Assembly (NCBI GenBank): GCA_000565345.1
Contig: AQOF01000014.1
Span: 27,212-91,211 of the forward strand
Source: Salinivibrio costicola subsp. costicola ATCC 33508 = LMG 11651
GTDB lineage: Bacteria > Pseudomonadota > Gammaproteobacteria > Enterobacterales > Vibrionaceae
Direction of reading: 5' to 3'
Length of the DNA: 64,000 nt
Under the pieces are notes generated by a model. That model saw only the letters and a list, made by a program, of their open reading frames with translations. It searched no databases and had not been told where the DNA came from. The position numbers were made by a program, and so were the translations under genes. This document shows, piece after piece, positions 19,679 through 29,019 of this stretch. Every line of letters begins with the position of its first letter. The first letter of the stretch is position 1.

Positions 19679-20707
19679 ATGGTTAAATGGTCCCCCTTTT
19701 TTGCGCTTACCCTGTTCAGTGCATTACTCACGTCTACCGCGACCGCCGCGAACAATGATGTTTTGTATTTCTACAATTGGTCTGAATATATCCCTAATTC
19801 GGTTATTGAAGATTTCACCGATGAAACGGGTATTGAGGTGATGTACTCCACCTATGAGTCAAACGAGACCATGTATGCCAAACTGAAAACGCATCCTGAG
19901 GGCTATGATCTTGTGGTGCCGTCAACTTACTATGTCGCTAAAATGCGTCAGCAAGGCATGCTACAAAAAATCGACAAATCGCAACTCCAGCATTTTTCAG
20001 GTCTGGATCCGGTTAACTTGAACAAACCTTTTGATCCTAACAATGATTATTCTGTGCCCTATATTTGGGGAGCGACAGGTATCGGCGTTAACACCGACTT
20101 TATGGACAAAGCCGATGTCTCGAGCTGGGCAGATTTATGGGATCCCAAATGGCAAGGCCAACTGTTGATGATGGATGATGCCAGAGAGCTATTTCACATT
20201 GCCCTACGAAAACTCGGTTACTCAGCCAACACCACAGACCCGGAAGAAATAAAAGCGGCCTATGAGTCACTTAAAGCGTTGATGCCAAATGTATTGCTCT
20301 TTAATTCTGATTTTCCGGCTAACCCGTTTTTAGCGGGTGAAGTCACCCTAGGCATGCCTTGGAATGGCAGTGCCTACATGGCACGTCAAGAAGGCGCATC
20401 GATCGACATGGTGTGGCCAGAAGAAGGCGCAATTTTTTGGATGGATAGCCTCGCGATTCCAGCGGATGCTAAAAACGTCGATGCCGCGCATAAAATGATC
20501 GATTTTCTCTTACGTCCGGAAAACGCCGCTAAGCTTGCCCTGCAGATAGGTTATCCAACGCCAGTAAAAGCCGCCTATCCGTTATTGCCTGCCGCGTTTA
20601 AAAATAACCCGCAAATTTATCCACCACAGTCGGTGATGGCTGCCGGCGAATGGCAAAACGATGTAGGTGACGCAACCGACTTTATGAAGATTATTTTCAA
20701 CGCTTAA
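19679..20707 (+). CDS. potD: Spermidine/putrescine periplasmic binding protein
   Basis: The protein has 342 aa. A signal peptide (about 1-24, ending TATAA) precedes the mature N-terminus NNDVLYFYNWSEYIP, a PotD/PotF hallmark. Polyamine-site residues are recognisable by family segments: STYYVAKM, WGATGIGVN and GMPWNGSAYMA. The start was set at ATG 19679, with CGAGGAG upstream; an in-frame start at 19580 lies inside potC. Only one PotD copy is present here, whereas V. cholerae has two. A bidirectional hairpin separates it from cobB. Confidence 0.95.
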   Translation: MVKWSPFFALTLFSALLTSTATAANNDVLYFYNWSEYIPNSVIEDFTDETGIEVMYSTYESNETMYAKLKTHPEGYDLVVPSTYYVAKMRQQGMLQKIDKSQLQHFSGLDPVNLNKPFDPNNDYSVPYIWGATGIGVNTDFMDKADVSSWADLWDPKWQGQLLMMDDARELFHIALRKLGYSANTTDPEEIKAAYESLKALMPNVLLFNSDFPANPFLAGEVTLGMPWNGSAYMARQEGASIDMVWPEEGAIFWMDSLAIPADAKNVDAAHKMIDFLLRPENAAKLALQIGYPTPVKAAYPLLPAAFKNNPQIYPPQSVMAAGEWQNDVGDATDFMKIIFNA

Positions 20708-20745
20708 AAGCCGGTATGTGATGCCGCGTGCTGTTTTCTAGACAG

Positions 20746-20767
20746 TCAGGGGCAAAGACGCCCCTGA
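20746..20767. terminator. Hairpin between convergent potD and cobB
   Basis: TCAGGGGC (20746-20753) pairs with GCCCCTGA (20760-20767), 6-base loop, followed by TTTAT on the plus strand. It reaches to 1 base before the cobB stop on the other strand, so it mainly serves potABCD. Confidence 0.65.
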
Positions 20768-20768
20768 T

Positions 20769-21485
20769 TTATCGCTCAAGCGCCAGTATCTCATCCACCA
20801 GCTCAGGCACTAAGGTGCTTGCTTTGCCGTAGCGCCGTTCATCAAACTCGCTCTCAACCGCACTGGGTTCGAGGTTGATTTCAATTGTATGCGCGCCATG
20901 CATTGCCGCTTCATGCACAAAGCCCGCTGCGGGATACACTGCCCCCGATGTCCCTATAGAGATAAACAAATCCGCTTTATTTAACGCCTCATGGATTTTC
21001 CCCATGCCCCATGGCATTTCACCAAACCAAACAACATGAGGCCGCAAAGGTGCCGGCATTTGACAACAGTGGCAGTGGTCAGAAACCGAAATATCACCTT
21101 TCCAATCAATGGTTTGTTGAGAGTGACTACAGCGTGCCTTTAATAGTTCACCATGCATATGAATAATATGATGGGTGCCAGCTCGCTCATGGAGATCGTC
21201 AATATTTTGTGTCACCACCAGCACAGAGGCATGGGTTGTTTTTTCCAAGTAAGCCAAGGCGTTATGGGCGAGGTTTGGGCTCACTCCCGACTGTAATTGT
21301 CGACGGCGATCATTATAAAACTGCTGCACTAACGTCGGATTGCGCTCAAACCCCTCAGGCGTTGCAACATCTTCAATGTGGTGTTCTTCCCACAAGCCAT
21401 CTTGATCACGAAATGTTTTTATCCCTGATTCCGCTGATATGCCAGCGCCGGTTAAAATTACGATATGTTGATAAGGGAATGTCAT
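20769..21485 (-). CDS. cobB: NAD-dependent protein deacylase (sirtuin) CobB
   Basis: The protein has 238 aa. [10 protein letters not shown] (13-22) and [12 protein letters not shown] form the NAD site; the catalytic His is in HMHGE (about 111). FYNDRR near residue 57 supplies the Y-x-x-R pair of class III sirtuins that accept succinyl-lysine as well as acetyl-lysine. Zinc-site cysteines lie near 119 and 138-141, with an unusual CHCC cluster. It removes lysine acyl groups from metabolic enzymes such as acetyl-CoA synthetase. It converges with the potABCD operon. Confidence 0.93.
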   Translation of the reverse strand: MTFPYQHIVILTGAGISAESGIKTFRDQDGLWEEHHIEDVATPEGFERNPTLVQQFYNDRRRQLQSGVSPNLAHNALAYLEKTTHASVLVVTQNIDDLHERAGTHHIIHMHGELLKARCSHSQQTIDWKGDISVSDHCHCCQMPAPLRPHVVWFGEMPWGMGKIHEALNKADLFISIGTSGAVYPAAGFVHEAAMHGAHTIEINLEPSAVESEFDERRYGKASTLVPELVDEILALER

Positions 21486-21674
21486 ACGCCTATCCTTGAT
21501 AATTCATTAACCTACGCCATTTATACCACTCTCGCCTTTACCATTGAAGCATTGTGGTTTTAGACCTTAGTCGTTGACATAACTCACAAATAAGCGATGT
21601 AACGACTGGCTAGACCAATGCTTGGTACTGCTTGGGTTACAATGGCCGCTTATTTCTCGTATCTGTTACTCACT

Positions 21675-22382
21675 ATGAATTTAGAACATTATTATTCTGA
21701 GCAAGATGGAAAACTGATTTTTACTCGCCAACAAGCGAGTGACTTTGCGAAACGCGTTGCCGGTGACTTTAACCCCATTCATGATACCGATGCGTCACGA
21801 TTTTGTGTGCCGGGGGATCTGCTCCTTTCTATTTTGCTCGCAAAAACGGGGATCAGTGAGGAAATTGAAATTCAGTTTAATGGCATGATCAGTGCCAACA
21901 CCCCTTTAACTATCGTTGAAACAGATGAGGAAGTCACTGTCGTCGACGATGATCAAAAGCGCTACCTAACAATGACTCGACGCGGTGCGGTGCGCCATGA
22001 TCAGGCATTGGCGACCGAAATAGCTACTCATTATGTTCAGTTTTCTGGTAAGAACTTCCCCCACATCATGGTGCCACTGATGCGTGAGCAACAGATGATG
22101 ATAAACACCGATCGCCCATTGGTGATGTATGAAAAAATGAGCCTAGCATTCGACGATTTATCGATTGCCTCTGCGCAAGTCGAGCTCTCCGATTCAGCAA
22201 TGCATGTCAGCGGAAAACGAGGAAAAGTCGAGCTCGCCTTCGATTTTATCGTTAACGGCCAACAAGTCGGTCACGGATGCAAGACCATGGTAGCCAGTGG
22301 ATTACGCCCCTATTGCGAAGCGGCAATTCAAGACCTGGTTGAGCGATTTAATCAGCGAAAAGACGCTTACAGCACCATATAG
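21675..22382 (+). CDS. DUF3581 family protein
   Basis: This is a 235-aa soluble protein. The N-terminal part (FTRQQASDFAKRVAGDFNPIHD) resembles the hot-dog-fold motif of MaoC-like hydratases, and the whole matches the DUF3581 family common in vibrios and Shewanella. The start at 21675 is used because it matches the family N-terminus (MNLEHYYSEQDGKLIF). It stands alone, divergent from cobB, with 188 bases between them. Biochemical role unknown. Confidence 0.8.
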   Translation: MNLEHYYSEQDGKLIFTRQQASDFAKRVAGDFNPIHDTDASRFCVPGDLLLSILLAKTGISEEIEIQFNGMISANTPLTIVETDEEVTVVDDDQKRYLTMTRRGAVRHDQALATEIATHYVQFSGKNFPHIMVPLMREQQMMINTDRPLVMYEKMSLAFDDLSIASAQVELSDSAMHVSGKRGKVELAFDFIVNGQQVGHGCKTMVASGLRPYCEAAIQDLVERFNQRKDAYSTI

Positions 22383-22486
22383 CCCCGTGACTTTATAGTG
22401 TCCTATCGGCCTGAAGCTCGCTAATCAGGGCCACTCACAGTGATGAAATCGCCCAGTGAATACTGATTCCCTAGAAGCCGTGCCAA

Positions 22487-23388
22487 CTAGAAGCAGTGCT
22501 GAATAGCCAAATACTTATTGCGAATATGCTCAATCAATAAGCGTACCTTTTTCGGCGGTTGACGTGTAAACGGATAAACCGCGTAAATCCCAAGTTTTTT
22601 TCCCACTTGATCAGAGAACAGATCAATCAAATCCCCTTCGATTAAATCGTTATACACCAAACAGCGCGGCACATAAGCGATCCCATGGCCACTCAACGCT
22701 CCCTGGCGCAATGCAATCGGGTTATCCGTAGACAGATTACCTGTCACTTTGATGACTTGATTTTTACCCTCGCCTTTAAACTCCCAATCACTCGCACCTG
22801 TGGTCTGATACGCGTATTGCAAGCAGTTATGCTGTTTAAGCTCAATGGGGTGCTGAGGCCTGCCGTGGCGAGCAATATAGCCTGGTGCTGCACATACGAC
22901 CCACTGAGAATCGAGAATATGGCGAGCGATAAGACTCGAGTCTTCCAAGTACCTGTACGGATCACTAAATCGAAGCCTTCATCAATCAAATCGACGAAGC
23001 GGTTGTTCAAAGACATATCAATATTCAAGCCGGGATATTGACCACAAAACTCAGCGACCGCTTCGGCTAACAATAACTCACCCGAGATTGTCGGGACGGA
23101 TATCTTTATCTGCCCAGTAATCGCTTCTCCAAGTCCTGCAACAGCATCAAACGCTTCATCAGCGGCCTGCTTCACAGTTTTTGCACCTTGGTACAAGGTA
23201 CGCCCTGCATCAGTAAGGGTCAGTTTGCGCGTTGTACGGTACAAAAGCTGCACGCCTAAGCCTTCTTCAAGCTTTTTAACACGTTTGCTAACTACGGAAT
23301 TTGTCAGGGAATTTATTTCCGCGACCTTACTAAAAGAACCATACTCAACAACTTGAGCAAAAAGAACGAGATCATCTGTTTTAGGCAT
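22487..23388 (-). CDS. LysR-family transcriptional regulator of the lactate locus (one frameshift)
   Basis: The restored product has 300 aa. An N-terminal winged helix-turn-helix (about 4-62; FSKVAEINSLTNSVVSKRVK) precedes a linker and the effector-binding domain (about 90-295), as in the CrgA/AaeR-like LysR branch. The frame breaks near 22947: adding a T to the minus-strand ACTTGG gives RTGTLEDSSLIARHI, with both flanks conserved. It is divergent from the lactate permease gene (178-base gap holding two inverted repeats), the usual arrangement for a LysR regulator acting on its neighbour. Lactate as co-inducer is inferred. Confidence 0.85.
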
Positions 23389-23400
23389 ATTGTGTCAGTA

Positions 23401-23428
23401 ATGGAAGTAATTATTTTCATTATTTCCA
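23401..23428. promoter_or_regulatory. Inverted repeat upstream of the LysR gene
   Basis: ATGGAAGTAAT (23401-23411) and ATTATTTCCAT (23418-23428) are mirror images at 10 of 11 positions with a 6-base spacer. It begins 12 bases upstream of the LysR gene start, suitable for autoregulation. Confidence 0.45.
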
Positions 23429-23449
23429 TATATCAGAGAAATGTAAACG

Positions 23450-23477
23450 CGTAATGTCACACCTTGTTAACATTACG
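23450..23477. promoter_or_regulatory. Inverted repeat in the lldP promoter region, candidate LysR site
   Basis: CGTAATGT (23450-23457) and ACATTACG (23470-23477) form an exact 8-bp inverted repeat with a 12-base spacer, containing the T-N11-A-type spacing seen at LysR targets. It lies about 90 bases upstream of the permease start. Confidence 0.5.
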
Positions 23478-23566
23478 TCACCGAGCTGTCAGCAAAATAA
23501 CAACACATGAGTGACGCCACTTTTTTACGTGATTTAACGGAAGAGACGCCTAACTAAGGAATACTT

Positions 23567-25257
23567 ATGACAGATACCCTCTACGCCCTCGTTGCGTTCT
23601 CACCCATTGTGGTGGCTGCTATTTTACTGGTGGGGTTAAACTGGCCTGCCAAAAAGGCGATGCCGGTTGCCTTTATCATGACAGTCTTGATCGCACTATT
23701 CCAGTGGCAAATGAGCGCAGCCCGCGTATCGGCCTCTATTGCCCAAGGACTCATTATCACCGCCGCTGTCCTGTGGATCGTGTTTGGTGCCATCCTTTTA
23801 CTTAACACGTTAAAGCACACAGGCGCGATCACCGTGATTCGAAATGGTTTTACCACTATCTCGGACGACAGGCGAATACAAGCCATTATCATCGCTTGGT
23901 GTTTCGGCTCTTTTATTGAGGGAGCATCTGGGTTTGGGACACCTGCTGCAATTGCCGCGCCACTCTTGGTTGCCATCGGTTTCCCTGCGCTTGCAGCGGT
24001 AGTGGTCGGCATGATGATCCAGTCAACCCCTGTGTCATTCGGCGCCGTGGGGACCCCCATTATCGTCGGGGTTAATAAAGGATTAGACAGTCATGCTATT
24101 GGTCAGACCCTCACCGCCAACGGCAGCGATTGGGCCACCTACTTACAGGCAATTACCACGCAAGTCTCGTTTATTCATGCGGTGATCGGCACCCTTATGC
24201 CGCTGCTCATGGCTATGATGCTGACCCGTTTTTTTGGAAAAAATAAAAGCTGGAAAGAAGGCTTGGCGGTCGCGCCTTTTGCAATTTTTGCTGGTTTAGC
24301 CTTTACGGTTCCCTACGCGCTCACCGGCTGGCTGCTCGGCCCGGAGTTTCCATCACTACTCGGCGGGCTCGTCGGTATTGTGCTGGTCACGATAGCCGCG
24401 CGGAAAGGATTTCTTGTTCCTAAGACGCAGTGGGACTTTGATGATGAATCCACGTGGCCGACACATTGGCTAGGATCATTAAAAATGGACCTTAAAATCC
24501 AAGATAAACCCATGAGCATGGCAATGGCTTGGACGCCTATATACTATTAGCTGTCTTCTTAGTGATTAGCCGCGTCAGCCCAACCGTTAAAACCGCACTC
24601 ACGGATGTGAGCTTAAGTTTCACCACTCTGTTTGGTGAAACGGGCATTAATGCCGCCATTCAGCCTTTATATCTCCCTGGGGGCATTCTGGCATTTGTGG
24701 CCTTACTCGCCGTCTTATTACAAGCTCGTCAATTAGCCCCACTAATGACAGCTGCACGCGAGTCGAGTAAAACACTGATCGGCGCCGGCTTTGTCTTGGT
24801 CTTTACGATTCCAATGGTGCGTATTTTTATCAACTCAGGCGTGAACGGTGCCGAACTCGTCAGTATGCCCGTGATGACCGCACGATTTGCCGCTGATCTG
24901 GTCGGCGATGGCTTCCCAGCGCTGAGTGCAACAATTGGCGCATTAGGCGCATTTATTGCCGGTTCAAACACCGTTTCGAACATGATGTTTAGTCAATTTC
25001 AGTTTGAAGTCGCACAGACCCTGGGCGCATCGACGGTGGTTGTCATTGCTCTACAGGCCGTTGGCGCGGCCGCTGGCAATATGATTGCAATACACAACGT
25101 CGTCGCTGCCTCTGCAACCGTTGGCTTACTTGGGCGAGAAGGCGCGACGCTCAGAAAAACGATTTTACCCACGCTGTATTATTTAGTCGCGGCCGGCATT
25201 ATTGGCATTATATTGGTGAACATACTGCAATTTGCTGATGTGCTCACTGTAGCGTAA
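23567..25257 (+). CDS. lldP: L-lactate permease family transporter (one frameshift)
   Basis: The restored protein has 563 aa and about 12-14 transmembrane helices. LctP/LldP family segments are visible: [22 protein letters not shown] and the paired [14 protein letters not shown] near the C-terminus. It imports lactate (and often glycolate) with protons. The frame breaks near 24536 where CC should be CCC, restoring [17 protein letters not shown]. It is the first gene of a two-gene unit with the D-lactate dehydrogenase gene. An L-lactate dehydrogenase (lldD), common in such loci, is absent here. Confidence 0.88.
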
Positions 25258-25268
25258 TCTCAATCCAT

Positions 25269-25291
25269 CAGGCCGAGCGTCTCTCGGCCTG
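25269..25291 (+). terminator. Strong hairpin between lldP and dld
   Basis: CAGGCCGAG (25269-25277) pairs with CTCGGCCTG (25283-25291) around 5 bases. No T tract follows, so it more likely protects or uncouples the permease message than ends transcription fully. Confidence 0.5.
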
Positions 25292-25357
25292 CCTCACCAC
25301 AAGCGGGCCAGCTAGGCTGACCCCCAGCCTTTGTAAACATGAAGGAAAGGAACGCTT

Positions 25358-27169
25358 ATGAATACCCCATCACGTTTGTCGTCAACCCAGCAGCAAACTT
25401 TTCTCTCGACGTTGACGGACATCGTGGGCAAAGACAACCTCCTTACCGATAAAAGCCAAACCCAGCACTATCGCATGGGGTGGCGCTCTGGGGGCGGATC
25501 GGCACTGGCCGTGATCTTTCCAACCTCGTTAGTGATGCAATGGCGCGTGCTACAAGCTTGTGTTGCAGCCGATGTGGTCATGATTATGCAAGCGGCTAAC
25601 ACGGGGTTAACCGAGGGCTCTACGCCCAAAGGGGATGACTATGATCGTGATGTCGTTATTATCAACACCACCCGCCTCGACGGATTACAATTGATTGATG
25701 ATGGCAAGCAAGTGATCAGTTTCCCTGGCACCACACTGCATCACTTAGAGAAAACGTTGCGTCCCCACCATCGAGCGCCTCACTCGGTCATCGGCTCGTC
25801 GTGTATTGGCGCCTCAATTGTCGGCGGCGTGGCGAACAACTCAGGGGGAGCGCTAGTGAAGCGTGGCCCAGCTTATACGGAATATTCGCTATTCGCGCAA
25901 CTGACTGAACACGGTGAATTAGTACTGGTCAACCATTTAGGTATTGCCCTGGGTGACGACCCAGAAACCATACTCTCTCGCGTTGACAAAGGGGATTACC
26001 GTCGCGAAGACGTTGTGTTTGACGACCGTAAAGCCTCCGCCCATGACTATGAGCACATCTTGCGTGATGTCGATGCCGACAGCCCTGCTCGTTATAACGC
26101 AGATAAACGTCGCCTGCATGAAGTAAGCGGGTGTGCCGGTAAACTCGCTGTGTTCGCTGTGCGACTAGACACCTATCCTATCCCTGAGCGCGAGCAAGTT
26201 TTTTATCTGGGTACCAATGATCCAGATGTCTTCAATACGCTGCGTCGACGTGTACTGTCTGAATTGTCGCATTTACCAGAGGTCGGTGAATACATGCACC
26301 GTGATGCCTTTAATATCGCCGAGCGTTACGGAAAAGACGTGTTTCTCGCGATTGGGCAACTGGGTACCGATTCAATCCCCAAGATGTTTGCCTTAAAAGC
26401 CCAGATCACCGCCTGGTTCGACAAAGTACCGCTGCTGCCTAAGTCCTTACCCGACAAAGTGATGCAGTATGCCAGTCAATTATTTCCTCAGCATTTACCC
26501 AAACGCATGTTGGCATTTCGCGATCGATATGAGCATCACTTGATCGTGAAAGCCTCTGACGAGGGCATTAATGAGATATCCGCCTTTTTAAGCCGCTTTT
26601 TTGCCGAGCACCCAGACAGTGACTATTTTGCCTGTAATGCGGATGAAGCCAAAAAAGCGATGTTGCATCGTTTTGCCGCCGCCGGTGCAGCGATCCGCTA
26701 TCACATTATGCACCACCGGGATAGTGAAGACATTTTGGCTCTCGACATTGCACTAAAACGTAATGAAACCGAATGGCAAGAACACTTGCCCGAAGAGATT
26801 GAACAAAACATAGTGACAAAGCTCTATTACGGCCATTTCTTCTGTCATGTGTTTCACCAAGACTATGTGATCAAAAAAGGCGCAGACGTGGCAGCAATCA
26901 AAGCTAAGATGCTGGCGCAATTAGAAACCCGCGGCGCGAAATATCCGGCAGAGCATAATGTGGGACACCTTTATGCGGCAGAGCCCGATTTAGCCAACTT
27001 TTATCATCAGCTTGATCCAACCAACAGCTTCAACCCTGGGATCGGAAAAACCGGCAAGAAAAAGTACAGCACCGATTGCCAATGTCTTGACCATCAATTG
27101 CGGCACCCAATCTCGGATACCGTGACCAAGACAGCAACGTCAGGCTCATCGACAACCGCATCTCACTAG
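25358..27169 (+). CDS. dld: Quinone-dependent D-lactate dehydrogenase
   Basis: The protein has 603 aa, somewhat longer than E. coli Dld (571) because of a Ser/Thr-rich tail. The FAD-binding PCMH domain covers about 40-265 (MQAANTGLTEGSTP, VIGSSCIGASIVGGVANNSGG). The middle part is the membrane-binding Dld-specific region, and the C-terminal cap ends with FNPGIGKTGKKK. It oxidises D-lactate to pyruvate at the inner face of the membrane and reduces quinone. AAGGAAAGG lies upstream of the ATG. It follows lldP on the same strand, forming a lactate uptake and oxidation unit. Confidence 0.93.
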   Translation: MNTPSRLSSTQQQTFLSTLTDIVGKDNLLTDKSQTQHYRMGWRSGGGSALAVIFPTSLVMQWRVLQACVAADVVMIMQAANTGLTEGSTPKGDDYDRDVVIINTTRLDGLQLIDDGKQVISFPGTTLHHLEKTLRPHHRAPHSVIGSSCIGASIVGGVANNSGGALVKRGPAYTEYSLFAQLTEHGELVLVNHLGIALGDDPETILSRVDKGDYRREDVVFDDRKASAHDYEHILRDVDADSPARYNADKRRLHEVSGCAGKLAVFAVRLDTYPIPEREQVFYLGTNDPDVFNTLRRRVLSELSHLPEVGEYMHRDAFNIAERYGKDVFLAIGQLGTDSIPKMFALKAQITAWFDKVPLLPKSLPDKVMQYASQLFPQHLPKRMLAFRDRYEHHLIVKASDEGINEISAFLSRFFAEHPDSDYFACNADEAKKAMLHRFAAAGAAIRYHIMHHRDSEDILALDIALKRNETEWQEHLPEEIEQNIVTKLYYGHFFCHVFHQDYVIKKGADVAAIKAKMLAQLETRGAKYPAEHNVGHLYAAEPDLANFYHQLDPTNSFNPGIGKTGKKKYSTDCQCLDHQLRHPISDTVTKTATSGSSTTASH

Positions 27170-27190
27170 CCGCCGAACAACAAGCGAGTC

Positions 27191-27217
27191 AAGTCGCGCC
27201 TAGAGTGCGACTTTTTC
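27191..27217 (+). terminator. Terminator after dld, overlapping the convergent ligase gene
   Basis: AAGTCGC (27191-27197) pairs with GCGACTT (27207-27213), 9-base loop, followed by TTTC. It lies inside the last codons of the opposite ligase gene. Confidence 0.6.
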
Positions 27218-28053
27218 TCGTATAAAGCGGGCAAAACGTGGGATCCCTTTATCCGTCACGCCGTTATAACGTACGACAATGGTCTGCCCCTTCTCAGGCG
27301 GGCGTTGACGCTGTTGATCGGTAAAACCAGAGCCAACGTTAAACACAGTGCCATCCGCCATCTGCACTTGGAGTGATCCCATCATTCCGGTCAAACGTCC
27401 CTGCCCCGGATTCATTCCCACCACAGACACATCGACTTCTTGGTACGCCTTAAGCTTGACCAAGCTATCAACGCGCGCGCCAAGGTATAAACTCTCTGGA
27501 TGATGCAGCATCAGCTCTTCGCCACCCGCCGTCGGTGATTTGATGCCAAGCGATCGGCCAGTGCTTGGTCATTGGCCACCGGCTGCTGCTCAACCCACTG
27601 GATCACGTCGCCTCCTTGCTCGGCCAGACGTTTTAATGCCAGATAGCGCTCAGCAAAAGGGCCTGGATGTTGTGGAAGATCGAACACGTAAAAACCAATA
27701 CGTTGCCAGTCACTGTCATTTGGCGTCTTATCAAGCACCGTTCGCAATACGGTTTGAAATTCACCGCGCCCAGCCCATAACTCCCCATCAAGGGGCACAT
27801 CAGGCAAAGCTGCCAGAAACGATTGCGGTGCATGAATGGGGTTCCCCTGGCGCGTCAACAGTTCCGTGCCGGTCCAGTAGGCCCGAATGCCGTCTAGCTT
27901 CTCACTCGCCCAAAAGCCTTGATAGCTTTGTGACGCTAACTGCCCATCCACGCCGTGCATCAATGCCGGTGCCGATGGTGCACTCAATGATATGGCCGGG
28001 GATAGCACACAAGCAGAAAGCAAACCAATATTGAGCCGGTTAATATATCGCAT
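27200..28053 (-). CDS. Exported ATP-dependent DNA ligase (LigE-like; one frameshift)
   Basis: The restored protein has 284 aa. A signal peptide (about 1-25, ending SLSA) is followed by the nucleotidyltransferase core with the nucleophile motif EKLDGIRAYW, the DGELW motif and IGFYVFDLP, then an OB-fold (about 195-284). It joins nicked DNA using ATP. The small secreted ligases of Vibrio, Haemophilus and Neisseria lack other domains and are thought to act in the periplasm, possibly on incoming DNA. The frame breaks near 27540, where adding A to an A3 run restores ASKSPTAGGEELMLHHPE. The second of two adjacent ATGs is preferred for RBS spacing. Confidence 0.87.
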
Positions 28054-28202
28054 CATTGTCCTCCTTATCGCATAAGGCTAAAGGCTAACCAGAATCTAAG
28101 CCTAAGCAGTAAAAGGAAGATGATTTTGGCAGTAAGCTAGCAACAGTTATTGTTCAGTAGTGAGGTTTGCAATGCATCGTGATAACTGACTCGCGGGCTT
28201 TT

Positions 28203-28838
28203 TTATGCCTGGTGGGAAAAGGCATAGATGAAGGTGCCATTTTTGATCACATCAATCACACGAGATGATAAATCAGTGGGTAATGCCGGGCACCCCCAGC
28301 TTCGTCCAAGACGACCGCTTAGCTCAATCATGGCGGGATTGGCGTAGTCAGCACCGTGAATCACAATTGCCCGTTCACGCGCCTTATCATTCAAACCTTC
28401 AGAGAGGCCATCTAAGCGTAGCGAATAGCCGTGTTTGCCGTGATAGGTTTCCGCAGCACGATAAATGCCGAGGGATGTTTGTCGCGAATTGACGCGATTA
28501 GAAAACGTCTTGGCATACAGATTCCCACTGTTCTTGCCATGCGAGACGTACGAACGAAAAAGGACATTACGCGTTTTGACATTAATCACCCAAAAGCGTT
28601 TCTCGGTCGACGGCTTACCATAATCAATCAACATCATCACAGGTTTGGCACTGTGATGCTGGGAAAAGTGACGGTAGGCATCGGCAAAAGCGTGATAAGA
28701 CACCTCTCCTTCAAGGTGAAGGGATTGATATAGCCCACTGACGTCATCTTTAAAGCTGGCCAATACGGGATGAGAGATGCTCAACGTAAGTAAGCCCAAC
28801 AGCCCAAGTCCCCAAGAGGGAAGAATGAATCGCATCAT
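28203..28838 (-). CDS. Murein L,D-transpeptidase catalytic domain (YkuD_2-type) protein
   Basis: The protein has 211 aa. A signal peptide (about 1-26, ending VLAS) precedes one catalytic domain: KRFWVINVKTRNVLFRSYVSHGKNSG, then the catalytic region VIHGADYA and GRSWGCPALP with the nucleophile Cys. Such proteins cross-link peptidoglycan or attach proteins to it. GGAG lies 6 bases before the ATG at 28838; the adjacent ATG at 28835 is equally possible. Its upstream region carries a 10-bp inverted repeat (28863-28896). Confidence 0.83.
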   Translation of the reverse strand: MMRFILPSWGLGLLGLLTLSISHPVLASFKDDVSGLYQSLHLEGEVSYHAFADAYRHFSQHHSAKPVMMLIDYGKPSTEKRFWVINVKTRNVLFRSYVSHGKNSGNLYAKTFSNRVNSRQTSLGIYRAAETYHGKHGYSLRLDGLSEGLNDKARERAIVIHGADYANPAMIELSGRLGRSWGCPALPTDLSSRVIDVIKNGTFIYAFSHQA

Positions 28839-28862
28839 GATGTGCTCCTTGTTTTGCCACTG

Positions 28863-28896
28863 CAATACAGGCTATCTAGTTAGCGTGCCTGTATTG
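28863..28896. repeat. Perfect 10-bp inverted repeat upstream of the L,D-transpeptidase gene
   Basis: CAATACAGGC (28863-28872) and GCCTGTATTG (28887-28896) are exact inverses with a 14-base spacer, placed 25 bases upstream of the start codon. This may be an operator or a 5' UTR stem-loop. Confidence 0.45.
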
Positions 28897-28906
28897 ACAA
28901 AAACAA

Positions 28907-28931
28907 AAACCGTGCCATAAAGACACGGTTT
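28907..28931. terminator. Terminator between hrpA and the L,D-transpeptidase gene
   Basis: AAACCGTG (28907-28914) pairs with CACGGTTT (28924-28931), 9-base loop. On the minus strand, along which hrpA reads, the stem runs into TTTTTGTTTTTG, giving a good rho-independent terminator. Confidence 0.8.
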
Positions 28932-29019
28932 CATTAGCTATTGATAGTTAAGTAATTTAATCAGCTCACCGCAGACCGACGTACACGCGCAAGTCGACGG
29001 TGGCAGAAGGTTGCCACAA

